DNA from: Hymenobacter sp. BT18
GTDB taxonomy: Bacteria; Bacteroidota; Bacteroidia; Cytophagales; Hymenobacteraceae
Assembly (NCBI RefSeq): GCF_012273015.1
Contig: NZ_CP050954.1
Coordinates: 3,202,001-3,266,000, forward strand
Length of the DNA stretch: 64,000 nucleotides
Direction: 5' to 3'
Part shown: piece after piece, positions 37,451 through 46,210 of the stretch
Layout of the letters: each line of letters opens with the position of its first letter
Numbering within the stretch: position 1 is the stretch's first letter
Notes under the pieces: model-generated
Seen by the model: only the letters and a program-made list of their open reading frames with translations
The model's database searches: none
Told to the model about the DNA's origin: nothing
Position numbers and translations under genes: made by a program

Positions 37451-37487
37451 GCCGGACGTTATTTTCTGACTTACTCACGCTGTAATT

Positions 37488-40400
37488 ATGGCCCTGTCCT
37501 CTCATGCCGTTCCGTCCACTTGTTGCTACTGCGGCGTCGGCTGCGGGGTGCTGGTCAAGCCGGAAAAGAACGGCGACGTGACCGTGACGGGCAACCCCGA
37601 CTATCCCGTGAACCGCGGGGCGCTGTGCAGCAAGGGCCTGAATCTGCAGTACACCGTCAATGACCGGACGGACCGGCTGCTGTTTCCGCAGATGCGCTAC
37701 AGCCGCAGCCGCCCGTTGCAGCGGGTGAGCTGGGACGAGGCCCTGGAGCGCACGGCCGCCGTGTTCAAAACCTTCATTGCGCAGTACGGCCCCGACTCAG
37801 TGGCGTTCTACGCCTCGGGCCAGTGCCTGACCGAGGAGTACTACGTGCTCAACAAGCTGATGAAGGGCTTTATCGGCTCGAACAACCTCGACACCAACTC
37901 CCGCCTGTGCATGAGCAGCGCGGTGGTGGGCTACAAAATGGCCCTCGGCGAAGACAGCGTGCCGGTCTGCTACGACGACATTGAGCTTTCCGACTGTCTG
38001 CTGGTGACCGGGGCCAACCCGGCTTGGTGCCACCCGATTCTGTGGCGCCGGGTAGAAGCCCACAAAGCCGCCAACCCGGCTACCCGAATCATCGTCGTGG
38101 ACCCGCGCGTGACGGACACCTGCGCCCTGGCCGACGTGCACCTGCAGCTCATCCCCGGCACCGACGTGGTGCTGAACCAGGCCCTGGCCCGGGTGCTGTT
38201 GGAAAATGGCGACCTAGACCTGGCTTTTATTGGGCAGCACGCCGAAGGCTTCGAGCAGTACCAGCAGCTGATTCTGGAGCGGACCGTAGCCGAAGCCGCC
38301 GAGCTGTGCGGGGTAGCGGAGGCCGATATCCGCCTGGCGGCCGGCTACATTGGCTCGGCCCGGGCCTTTCTGTCGATGTGGACCATGGGTTTGAACCAGA
38401 GCGTGGTGGGCGTCGACAAAAACCTGAGCTTGCTGAACCTGCACCTGATAACCGGCCAGATCGGCAAGCCCGGAGCGGGGCCTTTGTCCCTGACCGGGCA
38501 GCCCAACGCCATGGGCGGGCGGGAAGTGGGCGGCCTCTCCAACCTGCTGCCGGCCCACCGCAACCTGGCCAACCCCGCCCACCGGGCCGAGGTGCAGCAG
38601 TTCTGGGGCAGCGGCCCGCTAGCCTCAACGCCCGGCTACACGGCCACCGAAATGTTCGAAGCTCTGGAAGATGGCCGCCTTAAGGCCATCTGGATACTTT
38701 GCACCAACCCACTGACCAGCCTGCCCAACGTGCGCCAGGCGGAGGCGGCGCTGGCCAAGGCCAAATTCGTGGTGGTGCAGGACATCAGCTCCAAGCCCGA
38801 AATCTTGGCTTACGCCGACGTGATTCTGCCCGCTGCGGCCTGGGCCGAGAAGGAAGGCACCATGACCAACTCCGAGCGGCGCATCAGCCACCTGCCCCGG
38901 GTAGTGGCCGCGCCCGGCGAAGCCCTGCCCGACGCGGAAATCATCTGCCGCTTTGCTCAGAAGATGGGTTTTCCGGGTTTCGACTTCCCGACGACCGAAG
39001 CCATTTACCAGGAACACACCCGCCTGACAGCCGGTACTACGCTCGACATTACGGGCCTGACCTACGCGGTACTGCGCCAGCACGGCTCGGTGCAGTGGCC
39101 CTACCGCCCTGGCCAGGCCAATCCTGACACCGCCCGCCTCTTCACCGACCACCAGTTCTACACGCCCTCCGGTCGGGCCCGAATTCACCCCGTGGCCGCC
39201 GTATTCCGCAGCGAAGTTCCCGACCAGGACTTTCCCTTCATCCTGACCACCGGCCGCATCCGGGACCAGTGGCACACGATGACCAAGACCGGCAAAGTCA
39301 GCAAGCTGCGCCAGCACATTCCCCAGCCCTTTGTGGAACTGCACCCCCGGGACGCGGCGGCACTTGGCGTGGCCGAAGGGGAGCTGGTGACGGTCAGCTC
39401 CCGGCGGGGCGAGGTGCGGGTGGCGGCGCGGCTGAGCGCAGGCATTCGGCCGGGCGTGGTGTTTCTACCCATGCACTGGGGCAAACAGCTCGGCTCGGAT
39501 TTGCACCGGGCCAACAACCTGACTTCGGGGGCGGTAGACCCCATTTCCAAGGAGCCCGACTTTAAGTTCTGCGCCGTGCAGCTTGAAAAGTACTGCAAGC
39601 CCCGGCAGCGCATCGTGGTCGTGGGAGCGGGGGCCGGGGCTTTTGGCTTCGTGCAGGCTTACCGGGAGCTGAACCAGGCCGACAGCATCACTATTTTCAG
39701 CAAGGAAGACTTCCCGTTCTACAACCGGGTGATGCTGCCCGACTACATCAGCGGGCACCAGCACTGGGAGCAGCTGGTGAAAATGCGCGACGATGAGGAG
39801 CCCGGCTATAATATCGAGCTGCGCCGCGGCGTGAGCGTGGAGGAAATCAATCGGGCGGAGAAATACGTGGTGGACTCCCGCGGGCAGCGCACCGACTACG
39901 ACGTGCTGCTGCTGGCCACCGGCAGCCGGGCGGCCGTGCCCCGCAACGTGCCCGCCCTGCCCGGCATCTTCACCATGCGCAGCCGCCTCGATGCCGACGC
40001 GTTCAAAAGCCATTTGCCGGCCCAGAATGCCCACGTCGTCATCGTAGGCGGGGGGCTGCTGGGTTTGGAAATGGCAGCCTCTCTGCGCGAAACCGGGGTG
40101 CGGGTATCCATCATTCAGCGGATTTCCCGCTTTCTGGATCGGCAGCTCGATGCCCTAGGCAGCCTGCTGCTGCAGGAAGAAATGGTGGACCAGGGCTGCG
40201 AGCTGTACTTCAACGACGAGGTGGAGCTGTTCTACGGCCGTACCCGCCTGAGTGGCGTGGGCCTGAAAAGCGGCCGCCGCCTTGACTGCGACGCGCTGAT
40301 TCTGGCCATCGGTACGGTGCCCAACCTGGAGCTGGCCCGGGAAAGTGGGCTGGCGTGTCGCCGCGGCGTGGTGGTGAATGAGCGGCTGCAAACCTCTGAC

Positions 40401-41003
40401 TTCAGCGTGTTTGCCGTGGGCGAAATTGCCGAGTTTGAAGGCACGCTCTACGGCATCACGGCCGCCGCCGAGCAGCAGGCCGCCGTGGTGGCCCGCTACC
40501 TGAGTGGCGACGTGGGCAGCCGCTACCGGGGCAGCACCTTCATGAACATCATCAAAATTCACGGCTTCGACCTCTGCAGCATTGGTCTGCCCGAGTGCCC
40601 CGCGCAGGATGGCAGCTACGAGGAAATTACCTTCATCGACAAGGCCCGGCGCTACTACAAGAAGTGCATCGTGCACCAGGACCGGCTCGTCGGCGCCATC
40701 CTCATCGGCGACAAAACCGAGTTCCAGGAATTTCGGGCGCTGATTGAGGGCAAAACCGAGCTCAGCGACAAACGCCTGCAGCTGCTGCGCAGTGGCCGGC
40801 CCGCCCCACCGGTCCTGGGCAAGCTCGTGTGCAGCTGCAATAACGTGGGCGCCGGCAACCTGCGCCAGGCCATAGCGGCCGGCTGCGATACGCTCAAGGG
40901 CCTGGGCACGGCCACCGGCGCGGGCACCGGCTGCGGCTCCTGCCGGCCCGAGGTGCAGCAGCTTCTGGCCGCAGAGCTGGCCGCTCTGGTTCCCACCACT
41001 TAA
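37488..41003 (+). CDS. nasA: Assimilatory nitrate reductase fused to an FAD diaphorase and a BFD [2Fe-2S] domain
   Basis: 1171 residues. The N-terminal CCYCGVGCGV...CSKG motif binds a [4Fe-4S] cluster, and a Mo-bisPGD catalytic region with its dinucleotide-binding C domain (FILTTGRIRDQWHTMTKTG) extends to about residue 695. A complete FAD/NAD(P) oxidoreductase follows from about 706 (RIVVVGAGAGAFG, HVVIVGGGLLGLEMA, VFAVGEIAEFEG), then a BFD-type domain at about 1113-1165 (CSCNN, GTGCGSC). In Bacillus or Klebsiella these are separate NasC/NasB and NasA subunits; here one chain could take electrons from NAD(P)H to nitrate. The fused diaphorase resembles the front half of NirB, encoded 3 kb upstream. 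Confidence 0.93.
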   Translation: MALSSHAVPSTCCYCGVGCGVLVKPEKNGDVTVTGNPDYPVNRGALCSKGLNLQYTVNDRTDRLLFPQMRYSRSRPLQRVSWDEALERTAAVFKTFIAQYGPDSVAFYASGQCLTEEYYVLNKLMKGFIGSNNLDTNSRLCMSSAVVGYKMALGEDSVPVCYDDIELSDCLLVTGANPAWCHPILWRRVEAHKAANPATRIIVVDPRVTDTCALADVHLQLIPGTDVVLNQALARVLLENGDLDLAFIGQHAEGFEQYQQLILERTVAEAAELCGVAEADIRLAAGYIGSARAFLSMWTMGLNQSVVGVDKNLSLLNLHLITGQIGKPGAGPLSLTGQPNAMGGREVGGLSNLLPAHRNLANPAHRAEVQQFWGSGPLASTPGYTATEMFEALEDGRLKAIWILCTNPLTSLPNVRQAEAALAKAKFVVVQDISSKPEILAYADVILPAAAWAEKEGTMTNSERRISHLPRVVAAPGEALPDAEIICRFAQKMGFPGFDFPTTEAIYQEHTRLTAGTTLDITGLTYAVLRQHGSVQWPYRPGQANPDTARLFTDHQFYTPSGRARIHPVAAVFRSEVPDQDFPFILTTGRIRDQWHTMTKTGKVSKLRQHIPQPFVELHPRDAAALGVAEGELVTVSSRRGEVRVAARLSAGIRPGVVFLPMHWGKQLGSDLHRANNLTSGAVDPISKEPDFKFCAVQLEKYCKPRQRIVVVGAGAGAFGFVQAYRELNQADSITIFSKEDFPFYNRVMLPDYISGHQHWEQLVKMRDDEEPGYNIELRRGVSVEEINRAEKYVVDSRGQRTDYDVLLLATGSRAAVPRNVPALPGIFTMRSRLDADAFKSHLPAQNAHVVIVGGGLLGLEMAASLRETGVRVSIIQRISRFLDRQLDALGSLLLQEEMVDQGCELYFNDEVELFYGRTRLSGVGLKSGRRLDCDALILAIGTVPNLELARESGLACRRGVVVNERLQTSDFSVFAVGEIAEFEGTLYGITAAAEQQAAVVARYLSGDVGSRYRGSTFMNIIKIHGFDLCSIGLPECPAQDGSYEEITFIDKARRYYKKCIVHQDRLVGAILIGDKTEFQEFRALIEGKTELSDKRLQLLRSGRPAPPVLGKLVCSCNNVGAGNLRQAIAAGCDTLKGLGTATGAGTGCGSCRPEVQQLLAAELAALVPTT

Positions 41004-41038
41004 ACCGCCCGCTGGCAGCCACTACTGCCTGATTCTGC

Positions 41039-42544
41039 ATGACTTCCCCTGAACCTTCCCTTTCGCTCGTCGCCGTAAACCTGCCTGGAGGCATTGTGCC
41101 GGCCGGCGACCTGCTGGCCGTGCTCAGCGCCGCCGAGGCGGCCGGCATCGAGCAGGTGCAGCTCGGGCACCGGCAGCAACTGCTGCTCACCGTGGAGCCC
41201 GCCCGGCGGCGCGCCCTGCTACAGGCCCTGGCCGCGGCCGATGTGCTGGCCGAGCCCGACCCGGAAGCCCGCCCTAATATCGTTAGCTCCTACGTGGGCG
41301 AGGACGTATTTTACAGCGCAGCTTGGCTGCGCGAGGGCGTGTACAAAGACATTCTGGACCTGTTCGACTACCGGCCCCGGCTGAAAATTAACCTGGTCGA
41401 CAGCCGGCAGACGTTTGTGCCGTTTTTTACCGGCCACCTTAATTTCATTGCCGCCGAAACCAGCAACTACTGGCACCTGCACCTGCGCTTTCCCCGCACC
41501 GGCCACCTCTACACCTGGCCCCACTTGGTGTATTCCGAAGACGTGCCGGGGCTGAGCGCGGCCATAGAGCGGGTGCTGCTGCCGACGGTGGGCCAGTTTG
41601 ACAACGACCTGACGACGGCCGGCATCCGGCTGTACGCCCAGGTTAGCGCCGCCCAGCCCCTGGGCCCGCGGGTGGTGGCCGGGCCGCTGGCGCTGCCGCC
41701 GTTTATGCTGCCCTACTACGAGGGCTTCAACCGCAGCGGGCAGCAACTCTGGCTGGGTATCTACCGACGCAACGAGCAGTTTTCGCTGGCTTTTCTGCGG
41801 GATATGGCCCAGGTGTGTTTGCAAACGCGGGTGGGGCAGCTCTGCACCACTCCCTGGAAGTCGTTGATTATAAAAGGAATTTCCCCGGCTGACCGACCGC
41901 AGTGGGATGCCGTGCTCTGCCGCCACCGCCTCAACGTGCGGCACGCGGCCAACGAGCTGAACTGGCAGGTCGAGGATAACTGCCCCACCGGCCTGGCCCT
42001 CAAGCACGAGCTGGTGCGCTACCTTAACGAGGAAGATGTGCGCACCTACCAGCTCTGCTTTGCCATCAAAACCCGGCCCCAGACCGGCTTGTTCGGCTCC
42101 ATCATCATCCGCACCCAGCCGGGCCGCGCCGGCGGGGCCGAGCAGTACGAAGTCCTGCATACCCGCGACTTCAACCCCAACTCCCGCGACTTCGTGTCTT
42201 TCCGCCAGCAAGTGCGCCCCGATATGCTGGGCTGGTACTTGGCCGAGCTATGCCACCTTTTCTACGCCCAGATCGGGGCGCAAACGCCACTGGAGCCGGA
42301 AACAACCGCGCAGCTCCCGGCCGAAAACCCTCGGTCCGCTACGACCCCGCTGTCGCGCTGCCGCCGCTGCCTGACGGTGTACGACCCAGCCTACGGGGAC
42401 CCGCAGCAGGGCGTCGCGCCGGGCACAACCTGGGCCGCGCTGCCCAATTATCATTGCCCCACCTGCGAGGCTCCGGCGGCTGAGTTCGAGCCTTGGGACG
42501 AGCCGGTAGCTGCGGGGCTGAGCTCCATCGGGGCGGCTCCGTAG
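41039..42544 (+). CDS. Sulfite/nitrite-reductase-like protein with a C-terminal rubredoxin domain
   Basis: 501 residues. Two segments resemble the ferredoxin-like half domains of siroheme nitrite/sulfite reductases (about 8-65, LVAVNLPGGIVPAGDLLAV; and about 225-300, LPYYEGFNRSGQQLWLG). The paired Cys motifs that bind the siroheme-linked [4Fe-4S] cluster (C-x5-C and C-x3-C, present in NirB) are not seen; only CLQTRVGQLC and isolated Cys remain. The C terminus is a rubredoxin with Cys at 441, 444, 473 and 476 (CRRC...CPTC) and the YDP block. It follows the nitrate reductase directly. An electron-transfer or assembly role in nitrate or nitrite reduction is inference. Confidence 0.75.
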   Translation: MTSPEPSLSLVAVNLPGGIVPAGDLLAVLSAAEAAGIEQVQLGHRQQLLLTVEPARRRALLQALAAADVLAEPDPEARPNIVSSYVGEDVFYSAAWLREGVYKDILDLFDYRPRLKINLVDSRQTFVPFFTGHLNFIAAETSNYWHLHLRFPRTGHLYTWPHLVYSEDVPGLSAAIERVLLPTVGQFDNDLTTAGIRLYAQVSAAQPLGPRVVAGPLALPPFMLPYYEGFNRSGQQLWLGIYRRNEQFSLAFLRDMAQVCLQTRVGQLCTTPWKSLIIKGISPADRPQWDAVLCRHRLNVRHAANELNWQVEDNCPTGLALKHELVRYLNEEDVRTYQLCFAIKTRPQTGLFGSIIIRTQPGRAGGAEQYEVLHTRDFNPNSRDFVSFRQQVRPDMLGWYLAELCHLFYAQIGAQTPLEPETTAQLPAENPRSATTPLSRCRRCLTVYDPAYGDPQQGVAPGTTWAALPNYHCPTCEAPAAEFEPWDEPVAAGLSSIGAAP

Positions 42545-42593
42545 CCAGCCTGGCTATGGCGTTGCGCTTTCATCTTCACCCAATCCTTGCTCC

Positions 42594-43316
42594 ATGCTTT
42601 CCCCACCCAGTGCCAATCCGCTTTTCCCGGTTTTTCTCAAATTGGAGCAGCTGCGCGTGCTGCTCGTGGGTGGCGGCAACGTGGGCCTGGAAAAGCTCAC
42701 CGCCATTCTGCGCAGCAGCCCGGCCACGGCCGTCACAGTGGTCAGTATCACCTTTCTGCCCACGCTGCGGGAGCTGGCTGCCCGGTATCCGCAGGTGCAG
42801 CTGCGCGAAGAACCCTACACCGATGAATTGCTGGAACAAGCCGACATCGTGTTTGCCGCCACCGACGACCCGGCCCTGCACGCGCGCATCAAACAAGCCG
42901 CCCGCAGCCGCCACCTGCTGGTGAACGTGGCCGACACGCCCCCGCTGTGCGACTTCTACCTCTCGTCGGTGGTGCAGAAAGGGGCGCTGAAAATTGCGGT
43001 TTCCACCAACGGCCAGTCGCCTACGGTGGCCAAGCGGGTGCGGGCCGTGCTGGAGGAAGCCCTGCCCGAGGAGCTCGACGCGGTGCTGCAGAAGATGCCC
43101 GCCATCCGCCAGCAGCTCACCGGGGACTTTGCCGCCAAGGTCCGCACCCTGAACGCAGTAACGGCCGGGCTGGCTGGCGGCCCGGGCTACGAGGCTCCCG
43201 CTACGCGGCGGTGGCGGCGCCTGGCCTGGGGCGCGTTGCTGGCTGCCGGGGCCCTGGCCACCGTGCAGGCCCGGGCTTGGCTTTCCTCTTCCGACTCCAA
43301 AGACCAGACCCCTTGA
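42594..43316 (+). CDS. cysG: Precorrin-2 dehydrogenase / sirohydrochlorin ferrochelatase-like siroheme synthase
   Basis: 240 residues corresponding to the N-terminal (CysG-B/Met8) half of siroheme synthase. It has FPVFLKLEQLRVLLVGGGNVGLEK (NAD binding), ATDDPALHARI, LVNVADTPPLCDFYLSSVV and KIAVSTNGQSPTVAK with the conserved Ser. It oxidises precorrin-2 and may insert iron to make siroheme for NirB. A predicted hydrophobic segment near the C terminus (WGALLAAGALATVQARAWL) is unusual. The methyltransferase half is encoded separately, 17 bases downstream. Confidence 0.9.
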   Translation: MLSPPSANPLFPVFLKLEQLRVLLVGGGNVGLEKLTAILRSSPATAVTVVSITFLPTLRELAARYPQVQLREEPYTDELLEQADIVFAATDDPALHARIKQAARSRHLLVNVADTPPLCDFYLSSVVQKGALKIAVSTNGQSPTVAKRVRAVLEEALPEELDAVLQKMPAIRQQLTGDFAAKVRTLNAVTAGLAGGPGYEAPATRRWRRLAWGALLAAGALATVQARAWLSSSDSKDQTP

Positions 43317-43333
43317 GTAGCCCGCAGGAAAAT

Positions 43334-44128
43334 ATGATGAATGTGGTACCGGAGCTGTACGTGGTAGGCGCCGGCCCCGGCGACCCGGAGCTGCTTACGC
43401 TCAAAGCTCACCGGGTGCTGCAAACCGCCGCCGTTATTCTCTACGACAACCTGGCCAACCAGGAGCTGCTAGCCCTGGCCCCGGCTGGCTGTGAGTGCCT
43501 GTACGTGGGCAAAAAGCCCTACGGCGACTACACGCCCCAGGAAACCATTCACGCCCTGATCCTGGAAAAAGCCCGGAGCCGGGGCCGCGTCGTCCGCCTC
43601 AAGGGCGGGGACCCATTCATCTTCGGGCGGGGTTTCGAGGAAATTCTGTTTGCCCGCGCCCACGGCATTGCCACTCACTATATCCCGGGCATTTCCAGCA
43701 TGCAGGCCCTGGGCTTCGAAGACATTCCCCTGACTCACCGCATCGTGAGTGAGGGCGTCTGGATGGTAACGGGCACCAAAAAGGACGGTAGCCTGTCGGT
43801 CGACCTGCGCCTGGCTATGCAGAGCAACTCCACCGTGGTGATTTACATGGGCCTGAAAAAAGCCGCCGAAATTGCCGCCGCCTACTGCGAAATGGGCAAG
43901 GGCGACACGCCTGCCGCCGTGGTGCAGCACCTCACTTTGCCCCAGCGCAAACTGGCCGTGGGGCCCGTACGCACCCTGCCCGCGCTGGTAGCCAGCCAGC
44001 AGATTACCTACCCCGCGCTTATCGTAATAGGGGCGGTGGTGGGCCTGGGGCACGATGTTACGGAGCGTTTTCTAGGCCAGCGCCTTAGCCACCAGGCTCT
44101 GGGCCTCGGCGGGCAGTGGGAGCTGTAG
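43334..44128 (+). CDS. cobA: Uroporphyrinogen-III C-methyltransferase
   Basis: 264 residues from the ATG at 43334; a much longer open frame upstream overlaps the siroheme synthase gene and is not coding. SUMT signatures are LYVVGAGPGDPELLTLKA, VRLKGGDPFIFGRGFEEI and YIPGISSM. It converts uroporphyrinogen III to precorrin-2, the step before the neighbouring siroheme synthase. The last 57 bases overlap the convergent DUF4202 gene. Confidence 0.95.
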   Translation: MMNVVPELYVVGAGPGDPELLTLKAHRVLQTAAVILYDNLANQELLALAPAGCECLYVGKKPYGDYTPQETIHALILEKARSRGRVVRLKGGDPFIFGRGFEEILFARAHGIATHYIPGISSMQALGFEDIPLTHRIVSEGVWMVTGTKKDGSLSVDLRLAMQSNSTVVIYMGLKKAAEIAAAYCEMGKGDTPAAVVQHLTLPQRKLAVGPVRTLPALVASQQITYPALIVIGAVVGLGHDVTERFLGQRLSHQALGLGGQWEL

Positions 44129-44665
44129 GGCCAACGCCTGACCCTGGGCGCTCATCTTACGCCAGGTTTTCTGCACGATGTCGATGATTTTCTCCTCGGG
44201 GTGCTGGCGGGCAAAATCCAGAAAGTAGTATTCCAGAAACACCAGGCAAATCACGTCTTCTAATAGTTGCACATCGGCGTCGCGGGTGAGTTGTTGCTTT
44301 TGCAGCAAGGCCTGCACCCGGGCAATGGTGGCCTCATCGTAGCCTACTTCGGCTAAGATCTGGCCGGCTACCTCGGCATGGTATTTCTTAAGCGAGTTGC
44401 GCCACTGGTGGTAGCCGGCACGGTCCATGGGGAAGTCCTGGCGCGGAATAGCCCAGCGGCGGATGTGCTGGCCGCGGGCTGCCAGTTGCACGGCCTCCGG
44501 GGCTGCGGGGGCTACCCGGGCCAGGCAGGCACTCATCCGGTGCCCGTAGAGCAGCTCCTTGGGCCAGGCACGACCTTCCGCGTCCGTATCCTGGTTAGGA
44601 TCTTCGCCATTCAGAGCATCAAACTTTTCGAGGGCCGCCGCAAAGCGGGCAGAGGGCAGAGGCAT
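44072..44665 (-). CDS. DUF4202 family protein
   Basis: 197 residues from the ATG at 44665. The DUF4202 hallmarks are FDALNGEDPNQD at the start, ELLYGHRMSACL, ARGQHIRRWAIPR and DVICLVFLEYYFLDFA. The His-rich helical pattern recalls metal-dependent phosphohydrolases, though the function of the family is not established. It converges on cobA with overlapping 3' ends, and its presence beside siroheme and nitrate genes suggests a link to that pathway (inference). Confidence 0.85.
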   Translation of the reverse strand: MPLPSARFAAALEKFDALNGEDPNQDTDAEGRAWPKELLYGHRMSACLARVAPAAPEAVQLAARGQHIRRWAIPRQDFPMDRAGYHQWRNSLKKYHAEVAGQILAEVGYDEATIARVQALLQKQQLTRDADVQLLEDVICLVFLEYYFLDFARQHPEEKIIDIVQKTWRKMSAQGQALALQLPLPAEAQSLVAKALA

Positions 44666-44711
44666 AGCACGGACACGTAGGAACAAAGAAACGGGAGAGG
44701 GCAGGGGTAGC

Positions 44712-44744
44712 CAAAGATAAGACCTTGCACCTGGGCTAAGTCAA
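44712..44744 (-). promoter_or_regulatory. Bacteroidota-type promoter of the DUF4202 gene
   Basis: On the minus strand an exact -7 box TATCTTTG (44712-44719) lies 22 bases after a TTG element (44742-44744). It is 47 bases upstream of the ATG and 15 bases after the ureD stop, so DUF4202 is probably transcribed separately from ureD. Confidence 0.55.
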
Positions 44745-44758
44745 GGGGAAAGCCGCGG

Positions 44759-45616
44759 CTAGTACTTGCGCAAGCCAGCGGCGAAGGCCAGTAATTCGGT
44801 CGAGGCCAGCGCCTGGTGCAGTTGGTCGTAGATGGGCTGCAGGGCGGCGCGGCTGGTGCCCAGGGCCCGCAGCAGCAATACGCCGGGGCGGGCCTGCGTG
44901 AGGGCCACCACGCAGTCGTGGGCCGATACATCAACGGGCAGGCCGGCGCGGGTCTGGGTTTGCTGGGCCTGAAGCACGGCTGCCAGCTGTTGGTAGCGGG
45001 CGTCGTGGGGGGAGCCGGCCAGGTACACGGCCAGGGACGTTTGGTGCTGGCGGAAGTGGGCCGGGGAGGTGGCAATGTGCTCGGCGGGCCGAAACGCAAA
45101 CCGGTCGAGTACCGTCAGCCGTTCTTCCTGGCTAATCCGCAGCTCCGACTGGTACCCAGTGAAGGCAAACTGCTCCCCGCTGTCGATGCGGCCGGAGTGA
45201 AACCAGTCGGCCAGCAGGAGTAGGGCACCAGCGGCCAGGTGCCAGTGCTGGTGCTGGCGGTAGCGGCTTTGCGCCTGCAATACTATGGGGTCGGGGAGGA
45301 CTACGGCCAGGGCCCCCGCCGCTACGTGGGCCTCCGTGAGTTGCTCGGCTACGGCGCCATCATCGGAGCGGTACACGCGGGTGTTGGCCTGGGTGCTGAG
45401 CAGCAGGCGCGCCCCGGGCTGCACGGCCACGCGCAGGCGGATAACGTCGCCGGCCAGCAGGCCGCCCCCGTAGCTGCTGAGCACCACGTGGCAGCTGCCG
45501 GCCGCGGTGCGCGGGCTCAGCAGTTTCAGGGGTTGCACGTTGCGGCGCACCGTCAGCACCGACTGGCCGCGCACGGCCGTCACTTCCACTTCACTCCACA
45601 ACGACGAATCGGACAT
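44759..45616 (-). CDS. ureD: Urease accessory protein UreD
   Basis: 285 residues from the ATG at 45616 (MSDSSLWSEVEVTAVRG). UreD blocks are visible: SPRTAAGSCHVVLSSYGGGLLAGD, ARLLLSTQANTRVYRS and VLPDPIVLQAQSRYRQ. It is the scaffold through which nickel passes from UreG to UreC in complex with UreF. It lies 13 kb from ureG, on the opposite strand, with the nitrate/nitrite genes in between. A near-consensus -7 box (CATATTTG on the minus strand) lies about 20 bases upstream of the start. Confidence 0.9.
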   Translation of the reverse strand: MSDSSLWSEVEVTAVRGQSVLTVRRNVQPLKLLSPRTAAGSCHVVLSSYGGGLLAGDVIRLRVAVQPGARLLLSTQANTRVYRSDDGAVAEQLTEAHVAAGALAVVLPDPIVLQAQSRYRQHQHWHLAAGALLLLADWFHSGRIDSGEQFAFTGYQSELRISQEERLTVLDRFAFRPAEHIATSPAHFRQHQTSLAVYLAGSPHDARYQQLAAVLQAQQTQTRAGLPVDVSAHDCVVALTQARPGVLLLRALGTSRAALQPIYDQLHQALASTELLAFAAGLRKY

Positions 45617-45722
45617 AGCTAGGGGCTGAACGGCAAATATGCAGCCCTCGGCACGGCAAACGGCCACTTTCGCCCAGAAAAATCAGGGGAAGTGGCCGCT
45701 CGGGTATAATGGAAAAGAAATG

Positions 45723-46124
45723 CTAGTTAACTGTGCCGCACCAGTTGGTGCCCTTGCATTTGGGTGCCGACAGAATTACTTGGTCGACGTCATACTGCAC
45801 TAGGGTGGCGATGCAGGCCCGGGCGGGTACCTCGCCGTTGGTGGCCAAGCGTAGTCCCGCCCAGAATACTTTGGTTTCGGGAATAAGAGCGGGCGTTTCG
45901 GAGTAAGTGGCAACCACGTTGGCGTAGCTCACGCCCTCAATGGTAACGGTTTTGCCTAGCGGAACATCCGTGGGGAGTTGAAGCAGGGTGCCGTTGCAGC
46001 TCTGCCCTAGCAGGGTTACCTGCACGCAGTCGGTTTGTGGAGTGGTTTCGTCGTCTTCGCCACAACCACTCAGCACCCCAAACGAGGTGACTCCCAAAAA
46101 CAGGAAGGGAAGAATTTTTTTCAT
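45723..46124 (-). CDS. Small lipoprotein of unknown function
   Basis: 133 residues. A lipoprotein signal with lipobox LSGC at about residues 18-21 precedes an acidic GEDDETTPQTD linker and a small beta-rich domain with four or more Cys (CVQVTLLGQSC, ACIATL, KCKGTNWCGT), which probably form disulfides. An exact -7 box TACGTTTG lies at 46138-46145 on the minus strand. I do not recognise the family. Confidence 0.75.
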   Translation of the reverse strand: MKKILPFLFLGVTSFGVLSGCGEDDETTPQTDCVQVTLLGQSCNGTLLQLPTDVPLGKTVTIEGVSYANVVATYSETPALIPETKVFWAGLRLATNGEVPARACIATLVQYDVDQVILSAPKCKGTNWCGTVN

Positions 46125-46210
46125 AGCTCTGAAAGGTCAAACGTACCCTCAAATGAGCCTTCACGCCCGCCGACGGTTGCAAGCGGGTTGCGCGTTTTTA
46201 CGGGCCACGG

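Noticed and set aside
42947..43333. 129-residue N-terminal extension of the uroporphyrinogen methyltransferase
   Set aside because: It overlaps the siroheme synthase gene in another frame; the enzyme domain begins at MNVVPELYVVGAGPGD.
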